Assembly: GCA_025201805.1 (NCBI GenBank)
Contig: MU619239.1
Location: forward strand, 335,010 to 399,009
Source of the DNA: Parasitella parasitica
Taxonomy: Eukaryota > Mucoromycota > Mucoromycetes > Mucorales > Mucoraceae
DNA length: 64,000 bases
Reading direction: 5' to 3'
The translations under genes and the position numbers were made by a program. The notes under the pieces are model-generated. The model had not been told where the DNA came from, searched no databases, and saw nothing but the letters and a program-made list of their open reading frames with translations. Numbering within the stretch: position 1 is the first letter of the stretch; each line of letters begins with the position of its first letter. Of the stretch, positions 36,139 to 47,686 are shown one piece after another.

Positions 36139-37223
36139 CTTTGCTATTTAATTATTTATCTCAAAAACTGCTCTCTATTAAAATAAACAAAAAACAATAT
36201 ATATTTATATCGATTCCATGTATTTTTCAGTTTTTTAGGTTAAGGTCAAAGTTTTCATCTTTATGGGGTTCAACATGCTTATTGCCAAATTTGTCCCTTT
36301 CACATCTGAGATCATGCACGAACACGTAACGTTTGTTTTCGAGTTTCTAGTACGTGGTTAATCGTTCTTTTTTTATGTTCATGTTGCCCTTAAGGTTTGA
36401 TACTTCAAAATGTACCATTGATGTCTGTGTGAAAGCAAGCCATGAACGTTGCGAGTTCTCTCCATCCGGCCAAATTATACAACAGATATCATTATAGCAA
36501 GAGTTAAATTTTCATTGAAATACAACCAGTTAGCACAGAAATTCTGGAACCGCACAGTTTGTTTATTGAAATAAAAGAATCGTACAGGCACTTTTTCGAT
36601 AGAAAAAACTTGGCTTGTAAGGCCGAATATTAACATCCTTACACTATTGTATATAGCTCTCACAATGTAGGTCGAAATTGCCCTCTAGTTTATCAAGCAA
36701 GAGTTTAATTCAGGCACCAGCTTCATCTGCTTGCACCGAAGATTTTGGTGGTTCCATCTCAAAATCTATATTAAAACAACTTAATAATGTTCAGAATACA
36801 CTTAACATCCATCGTGTATGTTATACCTCTGCATTTTTTTCCGTCATTCTACATAAAAATTTCTTCGAAATGAAATTGATATAGATACGGGAACAGTAAA
36901 CTCAATTACCACATTTATACTTTTTTTATGAAAGACACACGGACTATGCGATGAAAAATACACTGTTCTTTTTATATGCACATGTAATAAAGCTACATTA
37001 CATCTACACCTATTGCCTAACTATAAATTTGTATATTGTTTTATATTTTCATAACCTTATTGAACAGTTTTTTTCTTCTCTAAAATCGACAATCAAAAGA
37101 AACTTGCTAGTTGAATTTGATCTAAATGGCGCCTGTTAAAAATCGCAGCTTCTTTTCCATCATTTAACCATCGATTTTTTGGAGCGTTGGATTGTGAATC
37201 TCTTTATTCCACTATGCAATAAC
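36139..37223. other. Intergenic region between YOP1 and SMCR8
   Basis: About 1.1 kb of AT-rich DNA. Open frames up to 68 codons are present on both strands but show no recognisable composition or family. No repeat or RNA gene seen. Confidence 0.6.
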
Positions 37224-40200
37224 ATGACACAAAAAAACGAAGAGTCTTCTACTTTGAACCTAAAGTAAGTTACGCTTTTACAAGTAATTTTTTATTAGTA
37301 ATAGTCTGATGTACCATTGTAGACCTTTCACAAAATCACCATGCAGCTGCTGGTGGAGTGGTCAAGTATTACCTCCAACAGACGAAAACGCAAGTGTTCC
37401 TTACCGAGATTTTGTGCTCATTAGCGAGTTTTCGGAGCTGGAAGGACCATTGCCTTTGGCTATTGTTACTGGAGCAACCTACATTGATCTAAAGCATTAT
37501 ATTAACGCTGTTGTGGATGAATCATTACAACGAGAGCTGCAGAAGCTTGGGCTAGAGTCATTTGACTTCAATTCTTTTGTTCTTCGTGTAGTTTCAGTCG
37601 ACAGAAGTACAGAATACGAGTAAAAAAAACCCTGACGCCCATATGCAGATTATGATCAATTTGCTAATGTAACTTGCATTCTAGACAAATCGATGAAGAT
37701 TTGAAGGAGCCCTCACCAATGACACCCTCTGTGTTATTCGAAGAATCTCAAGCGCCCTGCCCCTTTTCAATTCCAGATGACACTCAAGTCTATTTCACAG
37801 ATTCTGAACATAATTTTTTTGCTTTTGTAAGTACACGCCATTACTATTAATCGCTGTAACTTAATTGACCTGATATTAGACACACCATTTAACGCTATTT
37901 GATATAAATGCAAGAGGATATGTTCACCCGGTGGCTTTATCATATATCACAAGAGACCCAAACAAGATTGTTATACGATTTGAGGAGTTGATGGAAAAGT
38001 TCAATGAAGTAATGTATTGGTTTTATGTCAATGACCGCTAGTAATTAACCTTCAATTGCAACGACCAAAAAAAAAAAAAGGTTTCTATACGAATGAAAAA
38101 AGGAAATTACTCCAACTTTACACTCGATCTGAAATGCAGATTATTAGATTTGGAATACACTCAATCTACACAAGCATTTTCTGCAAATACTTCCTCAAAT
38201 ACCAATAGTAGCTATTCATCTCAGCAGCAGAGACCTGCTTTGTCTATACAGGCCATTCAACAAGCAATTACGGCTACAAAGCTGATGATCGACACACTGG
38301 AGTCAAGTACAAGCCAGATTAATAATATAACTTTAAATAATAATGCTATGGTTCAAGATACTTTGACCTCTGAAACAAAACAAGAAAAAAAATCACATGC
38401 ATTTAAAGGCATGGTAAAAGAGCAGCATTCTATCGATCCACACAAAGACTACAAACCCAAATGCATAGACACATTGTATCCTGTAGCTCATTTCGAGAGA
38501 AAATTGCGCTCGTTAGCGCAGTTATGTCAAGAACCTGATGAGCCAGAAGGTAGCGAAGAGGCAAATAACAGCAGCAGCAGCGGCAAAAACAACAGTAAGG
38601 GCCATATGAAACGACCAAGCACCACACATAACACCGCTGCGATGATACCGTTAGTGTTCTCGATGATTGAGCCTACTCTAACGCCTTCATCTTCTTCGGC
38701 AACAGCCAATACTATGAATTCAGTGCCTAATCAACGACCTACGTTTGCAAACGCCATCACGCATGACATGTATGCAGAAGCAATCAAGTATATTCAGGAA
38801 ATGACGCATTGTTTGGGTAAGAGCAGTGTCGTGCTTGATGTGAATGAAGAAGAGGAGTTGTATCTAGAACCAAAGTCGTCCGCATTGACTTTTGGACACA
38901 CATTTATGCTGAATATGGACAATCCCCAGCCTAGAGAGTAAGTTCCGACTTGTACAACACAGGCATTTCAGGGAGTGAATCATTGATGGTAGGAAAGAAG
39001 ACCAGATTGCACCTCCAAGCTCAACTGAAAAAGTAAATATTTACGCAAGGCTGCATATATATTTCTTGAACGGTTAATTGAAGCTTCATGATGCAGGATG
39101 GCGAGAAAGAGAGACTAGACGAGGCAAAAGTCTCCAATACCAAGTGTGCATCAGAAAAATTAAAAGTTGAGCCGACATCTGTAGATGATGAAAAGCAAGT
39201 TCCAACGCAAAATGATGAAGAGCCTTTCTACCCAATTCTGTTTGCTCCAACACAACTATGGAAATCCGAGGATCGCCATTCAACTAAAACGCATCTACTA
39301 CAAGTACTTGGACGCTACAATTCACTCATTGTCGATGTTATATTTTCCTTATTGATTGGCAGAACAGTGATCATCCAGGGAAGCAAAAAGAATAAAAGGT
39401 ATTCTTTGCAAACGTATGCAAGATGAAATTACCTCATATATTCACTTGAAAATCGACAGTCTAGTGCAGCATGTGGTGCAGGCGCTTTCTGTCTTTGTTC
39501 CTGGTCAAAGTCAAGAACGAAACAAAATCATTGAATGGTTCGAAATAACTAAATTAACTGATGCACAGATCAAAGGAATTAAATTAGTTGGGGTTGACAA
39601 AAACTGCATGGATCCAAGTATACATATTGATAGCAGTTGTGTTCTAGACATTGACATAGAAAATGGGTCGCTGCATTCAAGTCCTGTTTATGTAGAAGGG
39701 CAGTGGATCAACCAATTATTAGATCGAATGACGCTTTTTTCAGTAAGTGATATCTAATGATCAATGATTGTAATATAACAAGTCATATTATAGTCTGATG
39801 AGTCCTACCTCGCCTACTTGCATACTGTATTCATGAATATGTCTCTAAAAGCGTTTGCATATCATCATCTCTACGTATGTGACGAATTCAAATTAGATGA
39901 AAGCCCTTCTCCTTCAACTCCAAGCAATAACACCAAAGGCTATGCTTCAGAAACTAATTCAGAAAGTAGCAACCTTAGTCGAAAATGGAGTTCAAGACTG
40001 ATGAATTATTTAAAGAAACACGAAGATCAGGAAAGTAGCAGTACAGTTGCACCTTCTGTCACATCTTCTATGGCACCATCTGTTGAAGGGAGTGAAGATG
40101 AGGATAAAGAGGATTATTCGGAAGAAAATCAAGCTACCGTTACATTGCAGAGTCTGGGCAACGACAGCAACTCCAAAAATAAACCCAGAACTGTAATGGA

Positions 40201-40723
40201 CTTGTTTCAGCAAAATGAGCCAACTACACCAGCCACAGCTACTGCAATCAGTCAGCATATAGACTATATTACACTAAACGATGTTCGTAGTAAAAGTATA
40301 GCCACAACTCACAACAACAATAATAACGGTAGAGAATTAAGCAATTCTGGAACTAGTAGTATTAGAAGTAGTAGTAGTAATAGTAGTAGTAGTAGTGGTA
40401 GTAGTAGGAGCAATAATGGTGGTGCTTCAAGTCAGTGTATGGGGGAAAAGGCAACATATCTTAATTTTGATGTTGACGATTTAGATCAATTCGGTGATAC
40501 CCCGGATAGCGATGATAGTTCAAGTGGTGGTGGAAGTGAAGATGATTTGAAATCATCAGAAAAAGCTAAAAAACCAGTTCGCAGTAATGCCAGAAGAGGA
40601 AAACATAGGCTCAGAAAGCCATCCGATATTGGCCCTGATGGCGTTTCTTTTACAGAAAGACGGGGTAGAAGATACTTACAAGAGAAACTAAAGGTTTATG
40701 GGGATGACCAAACAATAGTAGTC
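37224..40723 (+). CDS. SMCR8: SMCR8-like DENN/longin protein, 3' end in gap
   Basis: Exons 37224-37264, 37323-37619, 37685-37826, 37880-38008, 38081-38937, 38993-39032, 39097-39398, 39460-39742 and 39794-40723 give at least 1007 aa; a GTAAGT donor at 40724 then runs into the N gap, so the last exon is missing. Animal SMCR8 pairs with C9orf72 in a Rab/Arf GAP complex controlling autophagy and lysosomes. The match covers the N-terminal FVLISEFSELEGPLPL and DFNSFVLRVVSVD, the strong THHLTLFDINARGYVHP with SYITRDPNKI, RCLLDLEYT-like text (RLLDLEYT), SLLIGRTVIIQG, and the C-terminal VVQALSVFVPG, KLVGVDKN and YLAYLHTVFMNMSLKAF. Long Ser/Asn-rich inserts are fungal-specific. An apparent frameshift at 39399 resolves as a 61-nt intron. 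Confidence 0.87.
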
Positions 40724-40733
40724 GTAAGTCGTT

Positions 40734-40773
40734 NNNNNNNNNNNNNNNNNNNNNNNNNNNNNNNNNNNNNNNN
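40734..40773. other. Assembly gap, 40 N
   Basis: Forty N just after a splice donor in the last visible part of the SMCR8-like gene. The bases after the gap (to the TAA at about 40830) may be the final exon but cannot be framed. Confidence 0.99.
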
Positions 40774-41740
40774 CTCTAATAACGTAGTATCTGGCTACCT
40801 GTGTTCTGTGAAGAAACAGAAAGTCTGTTAACGTATTAATAAATATTTGTGTTGGGTTACTTTTTGATATCAATTATCATTGGTTTAATTGGTTTCCCAA
40901 ATATGACAATAAAATTGAATAAAGGTTTCATTGTTATGCTGAAATGTAGACATATTACTATTATTAAAGCACAAAGCTATATGTACCGCATTTTATACTT
41001 TTCAAATGTAACCTGAAGAGAAAGTATCAAATTGGAAAAACCACAAAGTGGGATGATGCTTAAACCTTTTTCTTTTACTCTATTCAATTTTTCTATGCTG
41101 CTGAGCATAACTTTACTATTGCTCAAACCTGAATCATTCAGTGTAGTCATAACAATGGTGTGCTGTTGTGCCAGGTCTTGAAAATGAGCACAGCAGGTGA
41201 TTGTATATGATAAAGAATATAAGAAAGTAATAAAGACTTAATTTACCAGATAAATAACTATTGGCTTTATTGATCCAAAAGAAGCTTTCTATTTATATTA
41301 GCATAAATCTATATGAATCAATCTATAAAATGCAACCAGATCATGTTTGACATTTAATTGTCAAACATCATAGCATAGTAGTAGTCAGAGCAAGAGCTAT
41401 TTCTATACTAAATCAGCTAAAGATTATGAATGTGAATCATTCATCGATATTTGAACTTCACAATTTAGATTAACTTCTATTTATTAGATACAATGATCGA
41501 TGACATTTAAGCCTAGATCCGATCTGGAACGGTTGCCATGACAACTGAGTTGAAATAGTTGGTAACCGTGGTATTCTATGGATACGATAGATGTGACATA
41601 TGTAGCCGTTATATGGATACAGCAGTACTTACCAACGATATCAGGCAGCGGATGGTTTATGATGGCGCCATAATACATAACTCCGGAAACGGGAAAGCGA
41701 TCATGGTCAGTATCATAGTAGCCTACGGACGGACCAACTA

Positions 41741-42220
41741 CAGTAGCCGCTCGATTTAAGGCTGTTCGATATAAGGCTATTCATGATATAAGGCTACAAT
41801 TTTTTTGAATTTTTTTTTTAAGCAGGGAGTTAGCCTTATTAGCCTTATTCGATATAAGGCTGAAAATTTTCGAAATTTTAGCCTTATTTTACAGTAAATT
41901 GACGGTATTTAAATTTGTGTTGTGTTGAAAACTGAGCATTATGCTACAGATTTCGTACTTTTGCTCGATAGTGAGACGCTCTCTTGATTGTTGATTAATG
42001 CTCATAATATAATTGTTTGTCAAAATATGCTTTTTTAAGAATAAAGAAGTAAATGGATTTGACTGGACATGTGTCAAATTAATCTAATAGCTGTAGTACC
42101 GTATCAACTATGCGTGTGACTGTTTTAAGAGTAATAGTCACATGCACGATATAAGGCTATGTTCGATATAAGGCTAAAAAAAGCTTGCAAAAAAAGTAGC
42201 CTTAAATCGAGCGACTACTG
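41741..42220. mobile_element. Non-autonomous pogo/Tigger-like DNA transposon (480 bp)
   Basis: The ends are 23-bp terminal inverted repeats beginning CAGTAGYCGCTCGATTTAAG (one mismatch between ends), each flanked by TA at 41739-41740 and 42221-42222. A CAGT start and a TA target duplication are typical of the Tc1/mariner-pogo group. Five direct copies of GATATAAGGCT lie at 41768, 41785, 41851, 42148 and 42165, likely subterminal transposase sites. A minus-strand frame inside (41889-42005) starts MSINQQSRERLTIEQKYEIC, which looks like the beginning of a pogo/CENP-B-type helix-turn-helix. The element therefore appears to be an internally deleted copy that kept the first codons of its transposase. 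Confidence 0.85.
41889..42005 (-). pseudogene. Remnant of pogo-type transposase N-terminus
   Basis: A 38-codon open frame inside the pogo-like element. RERLTIEQKYEIC fits the first helix of the CENP-B/pogo DNA-binding domain, which in full transposases is followed by a second helix-turn-helix and a DDE catalytic domain. All of that is missing here, and the frame ends within 25 residues. Confidence 0.6.
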
Positions 42221-42661
42221 TATGTGGTCGATGACCGCCTTAGGATACCGTCGTAGACTGTCATTCCCGCCGCCAATCGATAACACAGCAACATACTGAT
42301 GGCATGAAACTCTTGATCGGCACTCAAGGCTTACTGATGTGTTGGCCACGACAAGTATATGCACCAGGATACAAGGGTGAAATCATACGTTTTGGCTCAA
42401 GCGATATATTGTGTCATTTATTGATTACTATACTCCTCCTCAATTGTTGATTCGCTTTGTACAAGAAGGTTCCATTTACTAGATTTAATCTGTCTAGGGG
42501 AAGCATTGGGATTTGGAATCATATCAGACATATCTTGCCTCTTGTCGCTCATCATGATTGTTAGATCAGAAAAAAACTTTTCACTCCATCCTCTGCGTAC
42601 ACCCTCTCCCCTTCTTTGAGAATGTTATCAAGGCATTCATGTTCAAACTGCTCAGAGATGG

Positions 42662-42668
42662 TATAAAA
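42662..42668 (+). promoter_or_regulatory. Candidate TATA box
   Basis: TATAAAA about 150 bases before the ATG of the small open frame at 42812. Position is plausible for a fungal promoter, but there is no transcript support. Confidence 0.3.
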
Positions 42669-42811
42669 GCCATATAATACTACGTGCCCAGGTATTGCAG
42701 CTGACACACACTCTCATACAATATCCAAATTGAGTAACCTGACTATATCCTGTACAGTATAATATTGAATAGATATGCTGTTTCATATTTGTTGCTTCCT
42801 TCAGAGTTGGG

Positions 42812-42964
42812 ATGGAGCTGTCTTCCTCTTTCTACCCCAAATGGTTTGCAGATGCTAGCAACAACCAAGCTGCTCAGTTATGTTTTGAAAGGCTTTTACA
42901 TTGCTCGGTTGAGCGTTTTGACGGCTACCTTACAGGCCATGCTTTTTGCGGTATGATTTCCTAA
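42812..42964 (+). CDS. Possible small ORF (50 aa), unknown
   Basis: A 50-codon frame starting MELSSSFYPKWFADASNNQA and ending with CGMIS. It is preceded by a TATAAAA element and a CCTTCAG acceptor-like sequence. It has a balanced amino-acid composition unlike the surrounding AT-rich noise, but no recognised domain, and an overlapping 63-codon frame exists. It could be an exon of an unseen gene or chance. Confidence 0.25.
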   Translation: MELSSSFYPKWFADASNNQAAQLCFERLLHCSVERFDGYLTGHAFCGMIS

Positions 42965-43774
42965 AAAGATACGACTTTTTTTTCTCTTGGAAGTAAGGTA
43001 AAAGATGTAAATAGTATGTCAATAGGTAATACACATAATATGTCAAAGGGCAAGATTTATGGTAAGAACATTTATTCTCTCTACTGCAAGTATAACTCGA
43101 TTGTAAACAAAGGATTTATATTTGAAACAGTTTAAAGGAGTTTGAGCAAAACCAATGTCTTGTGAACCAACTGTTCGTGTGTATGTCATTTAAAAGAGGA
43201 TGAGTATCTTCAAGGAGGTGAAGTTCTCGTTATACTCTATGATATAAAGTATTTTTGAAAAGGATTCATGGATCTAAATAACTTTACAAGCTTTATTTCT
43301 CATCATCAGACCTGATATTATCTGTTCAACACATTATCATGGTATTTTGCTGATATTTTGTGGAGCATATTTCAAGGGACACAACATTTCGCTATCTCAT
43401 ACAGTATAATATCTGACTTGAGTAACATTAGATGTTGAAAGAAATACTCTAATGTATGTATTTGTGGTCAATAATAAAAGGAACTTTTTTTGCAGACCCA
43501 ATGATTCTTTAACCAATTTGATGCATTATCATCGAAAAGTAAAAATGTTCTACATTAATCCTTACAACAAAACGTCATATCATGTTGGTGTACACTATAC
43601 TATACCATTTGGCTATTAGTGGGATTAATGTCAACTTGAGAATGACAAAAAGCAGGTTTTTAATAAAATAAACATATTGATATGGTTTAGTTCTCGTCTT
43701 TCATCATAAGCAGCAGTTTTTTTTTTTCAATTTGCCTCAAAATGGCATTTTACTTAGATCCAAACAACAGCACA

Positions 43775-43778
<4 letters not shown>

Positions 43779-43815
<37 letters not shown>

Positions 43816-43837
43816 TTTTTTTTTTTTTTTTTTTTTT
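43779..43837. repeat. Poly-T tracts
   Basis: T32, then A5, then T22. A low-complexity tract of unknown origin in a non-coding interval. Confidence 0.95.
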
Positions 43838-44503
43838 GTATATATTGCATAAGTTTACATACCTATCTGCATGCGTATTTGTTATTTTTATTGCATTGTT
43901 GAAATTACATCTAAATTTAATTCCATGTATGTAAGTACTTGTATAGTTTACTACTACGTACATATGAATTGCATATATGGATATAAGATGAATGGTCATA
44001 TTATTATACTAAACAAAGTATTATATTGTAAAATAACAGCGCAGAAAACGACATGAATGCACATGTAATGTACAGTGAAAACAATAGATAAGAAGCTTGT
44101 ATGTAAGGTGTCCTTTACTCCGTCTTTCCCTATACACATTACACAAAAAGTTGATTTCTGCCATCTTTTATATATATATACGTATGATTCCTGCATGCGA
44201 TATAACATGGAAAGAGAGTAAATTATATGTACACAATAAAAAAAAAAATTTTAGATGCTACTCACATGTGTGATTATGATAAGATGAAATACTTGTACAC
44301 TACTGTGAATATTTTATATATTTAAAGACATAAAGTAGCAATAAAGGGGGTCATATAAGGGATATAAGATAGGGAGGGAGGGGTATTAAGTACAGTTGAT
44401 TTTTTTATGCTGCTGCTCACTGCAAGCAACAGATCTACCCTATAGGTATATTAATAAAATGTGGTATTTGTGGAGTGGTGATGGCGGTTGGGCGAGCATG
44501 ATA

Positions 44504-47241
44504 TTATTTACAGAGCGAAATTTCGGGATGAATCCAGCCATTTGATCGTGTAATCCAATCCGACTCAAGCTCGTAGTCATTGAGACATTGAAGGAGTTCC
44601 TTGATGTTGGATTCTAATCTGTTCGGATGACCTATTTCACAGTTAACATTGAAAGAAATAGAGGCATAAAGGCAGATTTTGACTTACCATGAACAAGAGC
44701 GAACTGAACTCGAATCTTTGATGTATTCTTGATTTTTGACATATGACACACAAAGGAGAAATATGAGTTGGGTTTTCTTTTCATGGAGCCGCTCCATACG
44801 ATTTTTCCGTGAGGGTACATCCTTCCAGTCAACTTTCCATGGAAGCGCTCTTCGAGAACCTGATGTAGTTTACCAGCTGTTTCACATTCATGCTTTGAAA
44901 TGCATTCAATGGCGATAGTCTATGCAAAAAGACAGGATATCAGTCATTGTGTGTGCCTGAGACATGTAGTAAAGATTACCTTTTCCGGTGCTTTTCTTTT
45001 AAATAGTAAGTAATCGCAGGTTTTAGTCCACCAATTTGGATAATGCGGCTCATCTTTAGAATATAGCCACCATGTACTCCTGGGCTCTTGCTGCTGCACT
45101 ATGGTGCTCTCTATGGGCTGTGTCATAATGAATACATCTGCTGCATCTGATTTTGATCCTCGGGTTTCCTCAGTCTGGGCTAATGTACCATCATCATGTA
45201 TCCAATGATGACGAGGGGCAGATGAATAGGAAATTAATGAACAGGCAGCCGCAGCCGCAGTAATCATAGGTCGATTTTGTTGCTGTTGCTGCAGTATGGA
45301 GCTGATAGCTGGGTAAGGGTCACCGTTTTGATCACTAATTGTTGTTGTTAGGGCACATGATTTTCATTTAAAAAATAAAAAAAAAAGAATAAACATACCC
45401 TCTTTTATCGATCGTTACGGTAGAATCTATCAAGTGCTGAAATGTAGTTGTGCTTTTTGGCGTTGGAGGCAAATCAAGTGTTCTGCAGCATGACATGGTA
45501 TCGATCGAAGACTCGTAGGGCGTGGAGAGATTGTAGGATTCAACATCATCGCTGCCATGGCGCAAAGAACGAAGTGGGGGTGTCATAAGCACATCATCTG
45601 CAACGACGGAAGATCTCCGAAGAGGCAAACTAACTGAGCCTGTTTGTAATGTGTGTCTTAGTATACGCTGCAAAAAATGCTACTGTTGGTATGTGTACAC
45701 TCACTATTGTTCTCCGCAGCCTCGAGTCGAAGAAATCTCTCTTGAAGCAATTTGCATGTCAGCTTTTGTACATTTGGACCCTGCTGGGATAGGCTTGCGA
45801 TCAGGTCGGTCTCAGACTTTTCCCTCCACAGCACTTTGAGTGTCTCCCAAATCTTTCCGTCTAAATCAGACTTGTGAGTCACTAAGGAAGCTTGCAGTTG
45901 AGGGTCGTTTAGCGAATTGAACATGTTGGTTGTAGTGTGCTGCAAAAATCGCAATTCAGTGCCCAAAAACGACTTGTTGGTCAGCCAAGGATGGTTCAAT
46001 ATCTCAGCCATCTAAAAAAAATATATTATTAGCTCACGGCATGTGCGTGGTATGCAGCAGTCAATTGTATGCTTACAGTCATTCTTTTGGCTGGATCAAC
46101 AACTAGCATACGCTTAATCAGGTCTTTTGCATCAGATGAAAGGTATTCTGGTAATGTGCGATATTTCCCTGTTTTAATTTTCGCCAGTAGCCTACCCATG
46201 TGTTCATCATCAAAGGGTAAATGACCGGTCATCATAGCGTATAAAATGGCCCCGCAGGACCAGACGTCAGCCGCTGTGCCGTCGTAACGTCTCCCCTAAA
46301 AAAGGAAATATGTCAATATTCAAGTGGAATGTTTGATATTTGTATATCCACTTACTTTTACAATTTCTGGACTTGCATAATGTGGGGATCTATGTAGACT
46401 ATGTGTTTAATAACGGATCGAATCTTCTATATATATATATGTATATATGTATAATAGTTACCCGCAACTGGTTCTCAGTAATGCATTGGGCTGCTGCATA
46501 GCTGCCATTCCAAAATCAGCAATTTTAAGGTTCTTCTTTTCCTTGTCCAGCAAGATATTTTCAGGTTTCAAATCACGGTGGCTGATGTAGTGGGTATGGC
46601 ACCAATCCAACGCTGTGATCATTTGGCCAAAGAGGTGTCTTGCTTCGTTTTCAGGCAGTCGACCCCTTTCTGCTAAGACATGGAACAACTCGCCACCCTC
46701 CAGATACTCCATGACAAAGTAGACATAGGAAGAGTCTTGCAGCACTTGCCGAAGATCAATCAAATGGGGGTGATGTAGCAGCTGCAGCACTGCGAGTTCT
46801 CGCTGCACAGATTTGGATGTAATTGAAGATGCTGTAAGATGGCTTCTTGAAATCATTTTAATTGCGACCTTTTCGCCCGTTTGTTTGTGAATACCGAGCT
46901 TCACACGGCCTACATTGTTGTTGTAAAGAATTTGTATGTGGTTAATAGGGATTAGAGTTCAGAGAAAGAGAAAGAGAGAGGAGTAGTAAGGAGAAAAGGG
47001 GGACATGACATGAGCAAAATAGGAAAAATCATAAAAAAAGGAAAAGGAAAAGGGTCAACTAAATGCTAAACTTACCAGACGCTCCACGGCCGATTGTTCT
47101 ACAGAGGATGTAGTCGCCAATTTCTTTCTTTTTCTTAATGGCAGTGGGTAACGTATGCGATCGTTTATTTGCATGTTTGTTGGTTTCAATTGGCTGTTGT
47201 TGTTGATTGTGATGGCGTGCTAGATAAGTCATGAAGGCCAT
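44504..47241 (-). CDS. CAMK-type protein kinase of the NIM1/Gin4/BRSK family
   Basis: Minus-strand exons are 47076-47241, 46462-46909, 46356-46389, 46077-46295, 45705-46011, 45399-45639, 44980-45334, 44688-44919 and 44504-44631, giving 709 aa. In yeasts this family (Gin4, Hsl1, Cdr1/Cdr2) links septins and cell size to mitotic entry through Wee1; animal BRSKs act in polarity. Kinase landmarks: TIGRGASGRV, lysine in KVAIKMI, SHRDLKPEN, ADFGMAAM, the family motif TSCGSPHYASPEI, DVWSCGAILYAMMTGHLPFDD and the subdomain XI DPAKRMT. The tail has Ser/Thr-Pro-rich stretches and a C-terminal block with GRMYPHGKIVWSG and IRVQFALVHG that may be a KA1-like membrane-binding fold. Exon 3 is only 34 nt. For the fifth intron I used the A|GTGAGT donor and an acceptor 20 nt after a TACTAAG branch site, which preserves frame. 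Confidence 0.9.
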
Positions 47242-47686
47242 TTTTTTGTTGTATTGTGTAATTGTGCCCGCACTATTTATTAAGAGGTAGTAGAAGTCTT
47301 GAGTAAAAGAAGAAGAGCGAAAGAAAAGGAGGAGGAAAAAGAATAAAAAAAAATGCTTTTTATATATAGCATTTCAAATGTACATGTAATATGTATGAAT
47401 GATAGCATTCAATACAAGCGCCACTTTGCTGCTGGTAAGAATAAATGCAAGATGACTAAAAAAGGGGTTTTTATCTCTTGTTTTGGTCAAAAACTTGTAT
47501 GTCGAATTTATTTTGGGCCCTGGAACACAAAACAGGATGCAATTTATATATATAAACACAAACAAACTTTTATATATTTGATGATAATTATATATATATA
47601 TATAAAAAGGGGATTCCCTGCTCAGTTTGTGCTGCAAGAATATGTACGATGAAATGCAAAAGAAAAAAATGGGTTGGGGTATCGTT
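47242..47686. other. Promoter interval of the NIM1-type kinase
   Basis: Between the ZIP transporter stop and the kinase start, both on the minus strand. Contains a TA dinucleotide run near 47588-47602 and pyrimidine-rich sense-strand DNA next to the kinase ATG. No further gene seen. Confidence 0.5.

Larger units (their letters stand above)
40774..44503. other. Repeat-rich interval between SMCR8 and NIM1-type kinase gene
   Basis: About 3.7 kb without a firm gene. It contains the pogo-like element (41741-42220), flanked by somewhat more GC-rich DNA at about 41510-41740 and 42223-42320 that may be an older repeat. It also holds a TATA-preceded small open frame at 42812-42964, poly-T tracts at 43779-43837 and G-rich runs near 44345-44385. 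Confidence 0.6.

Noticed and set aside
39399-39459. Apparent +1 frameshift in the SMCR8-like gene
   Set aside because: A 61-nt GTATTC...TCGACAG intron joins the two frames and gives NKSLVQHVVQALSVF, matching the family.
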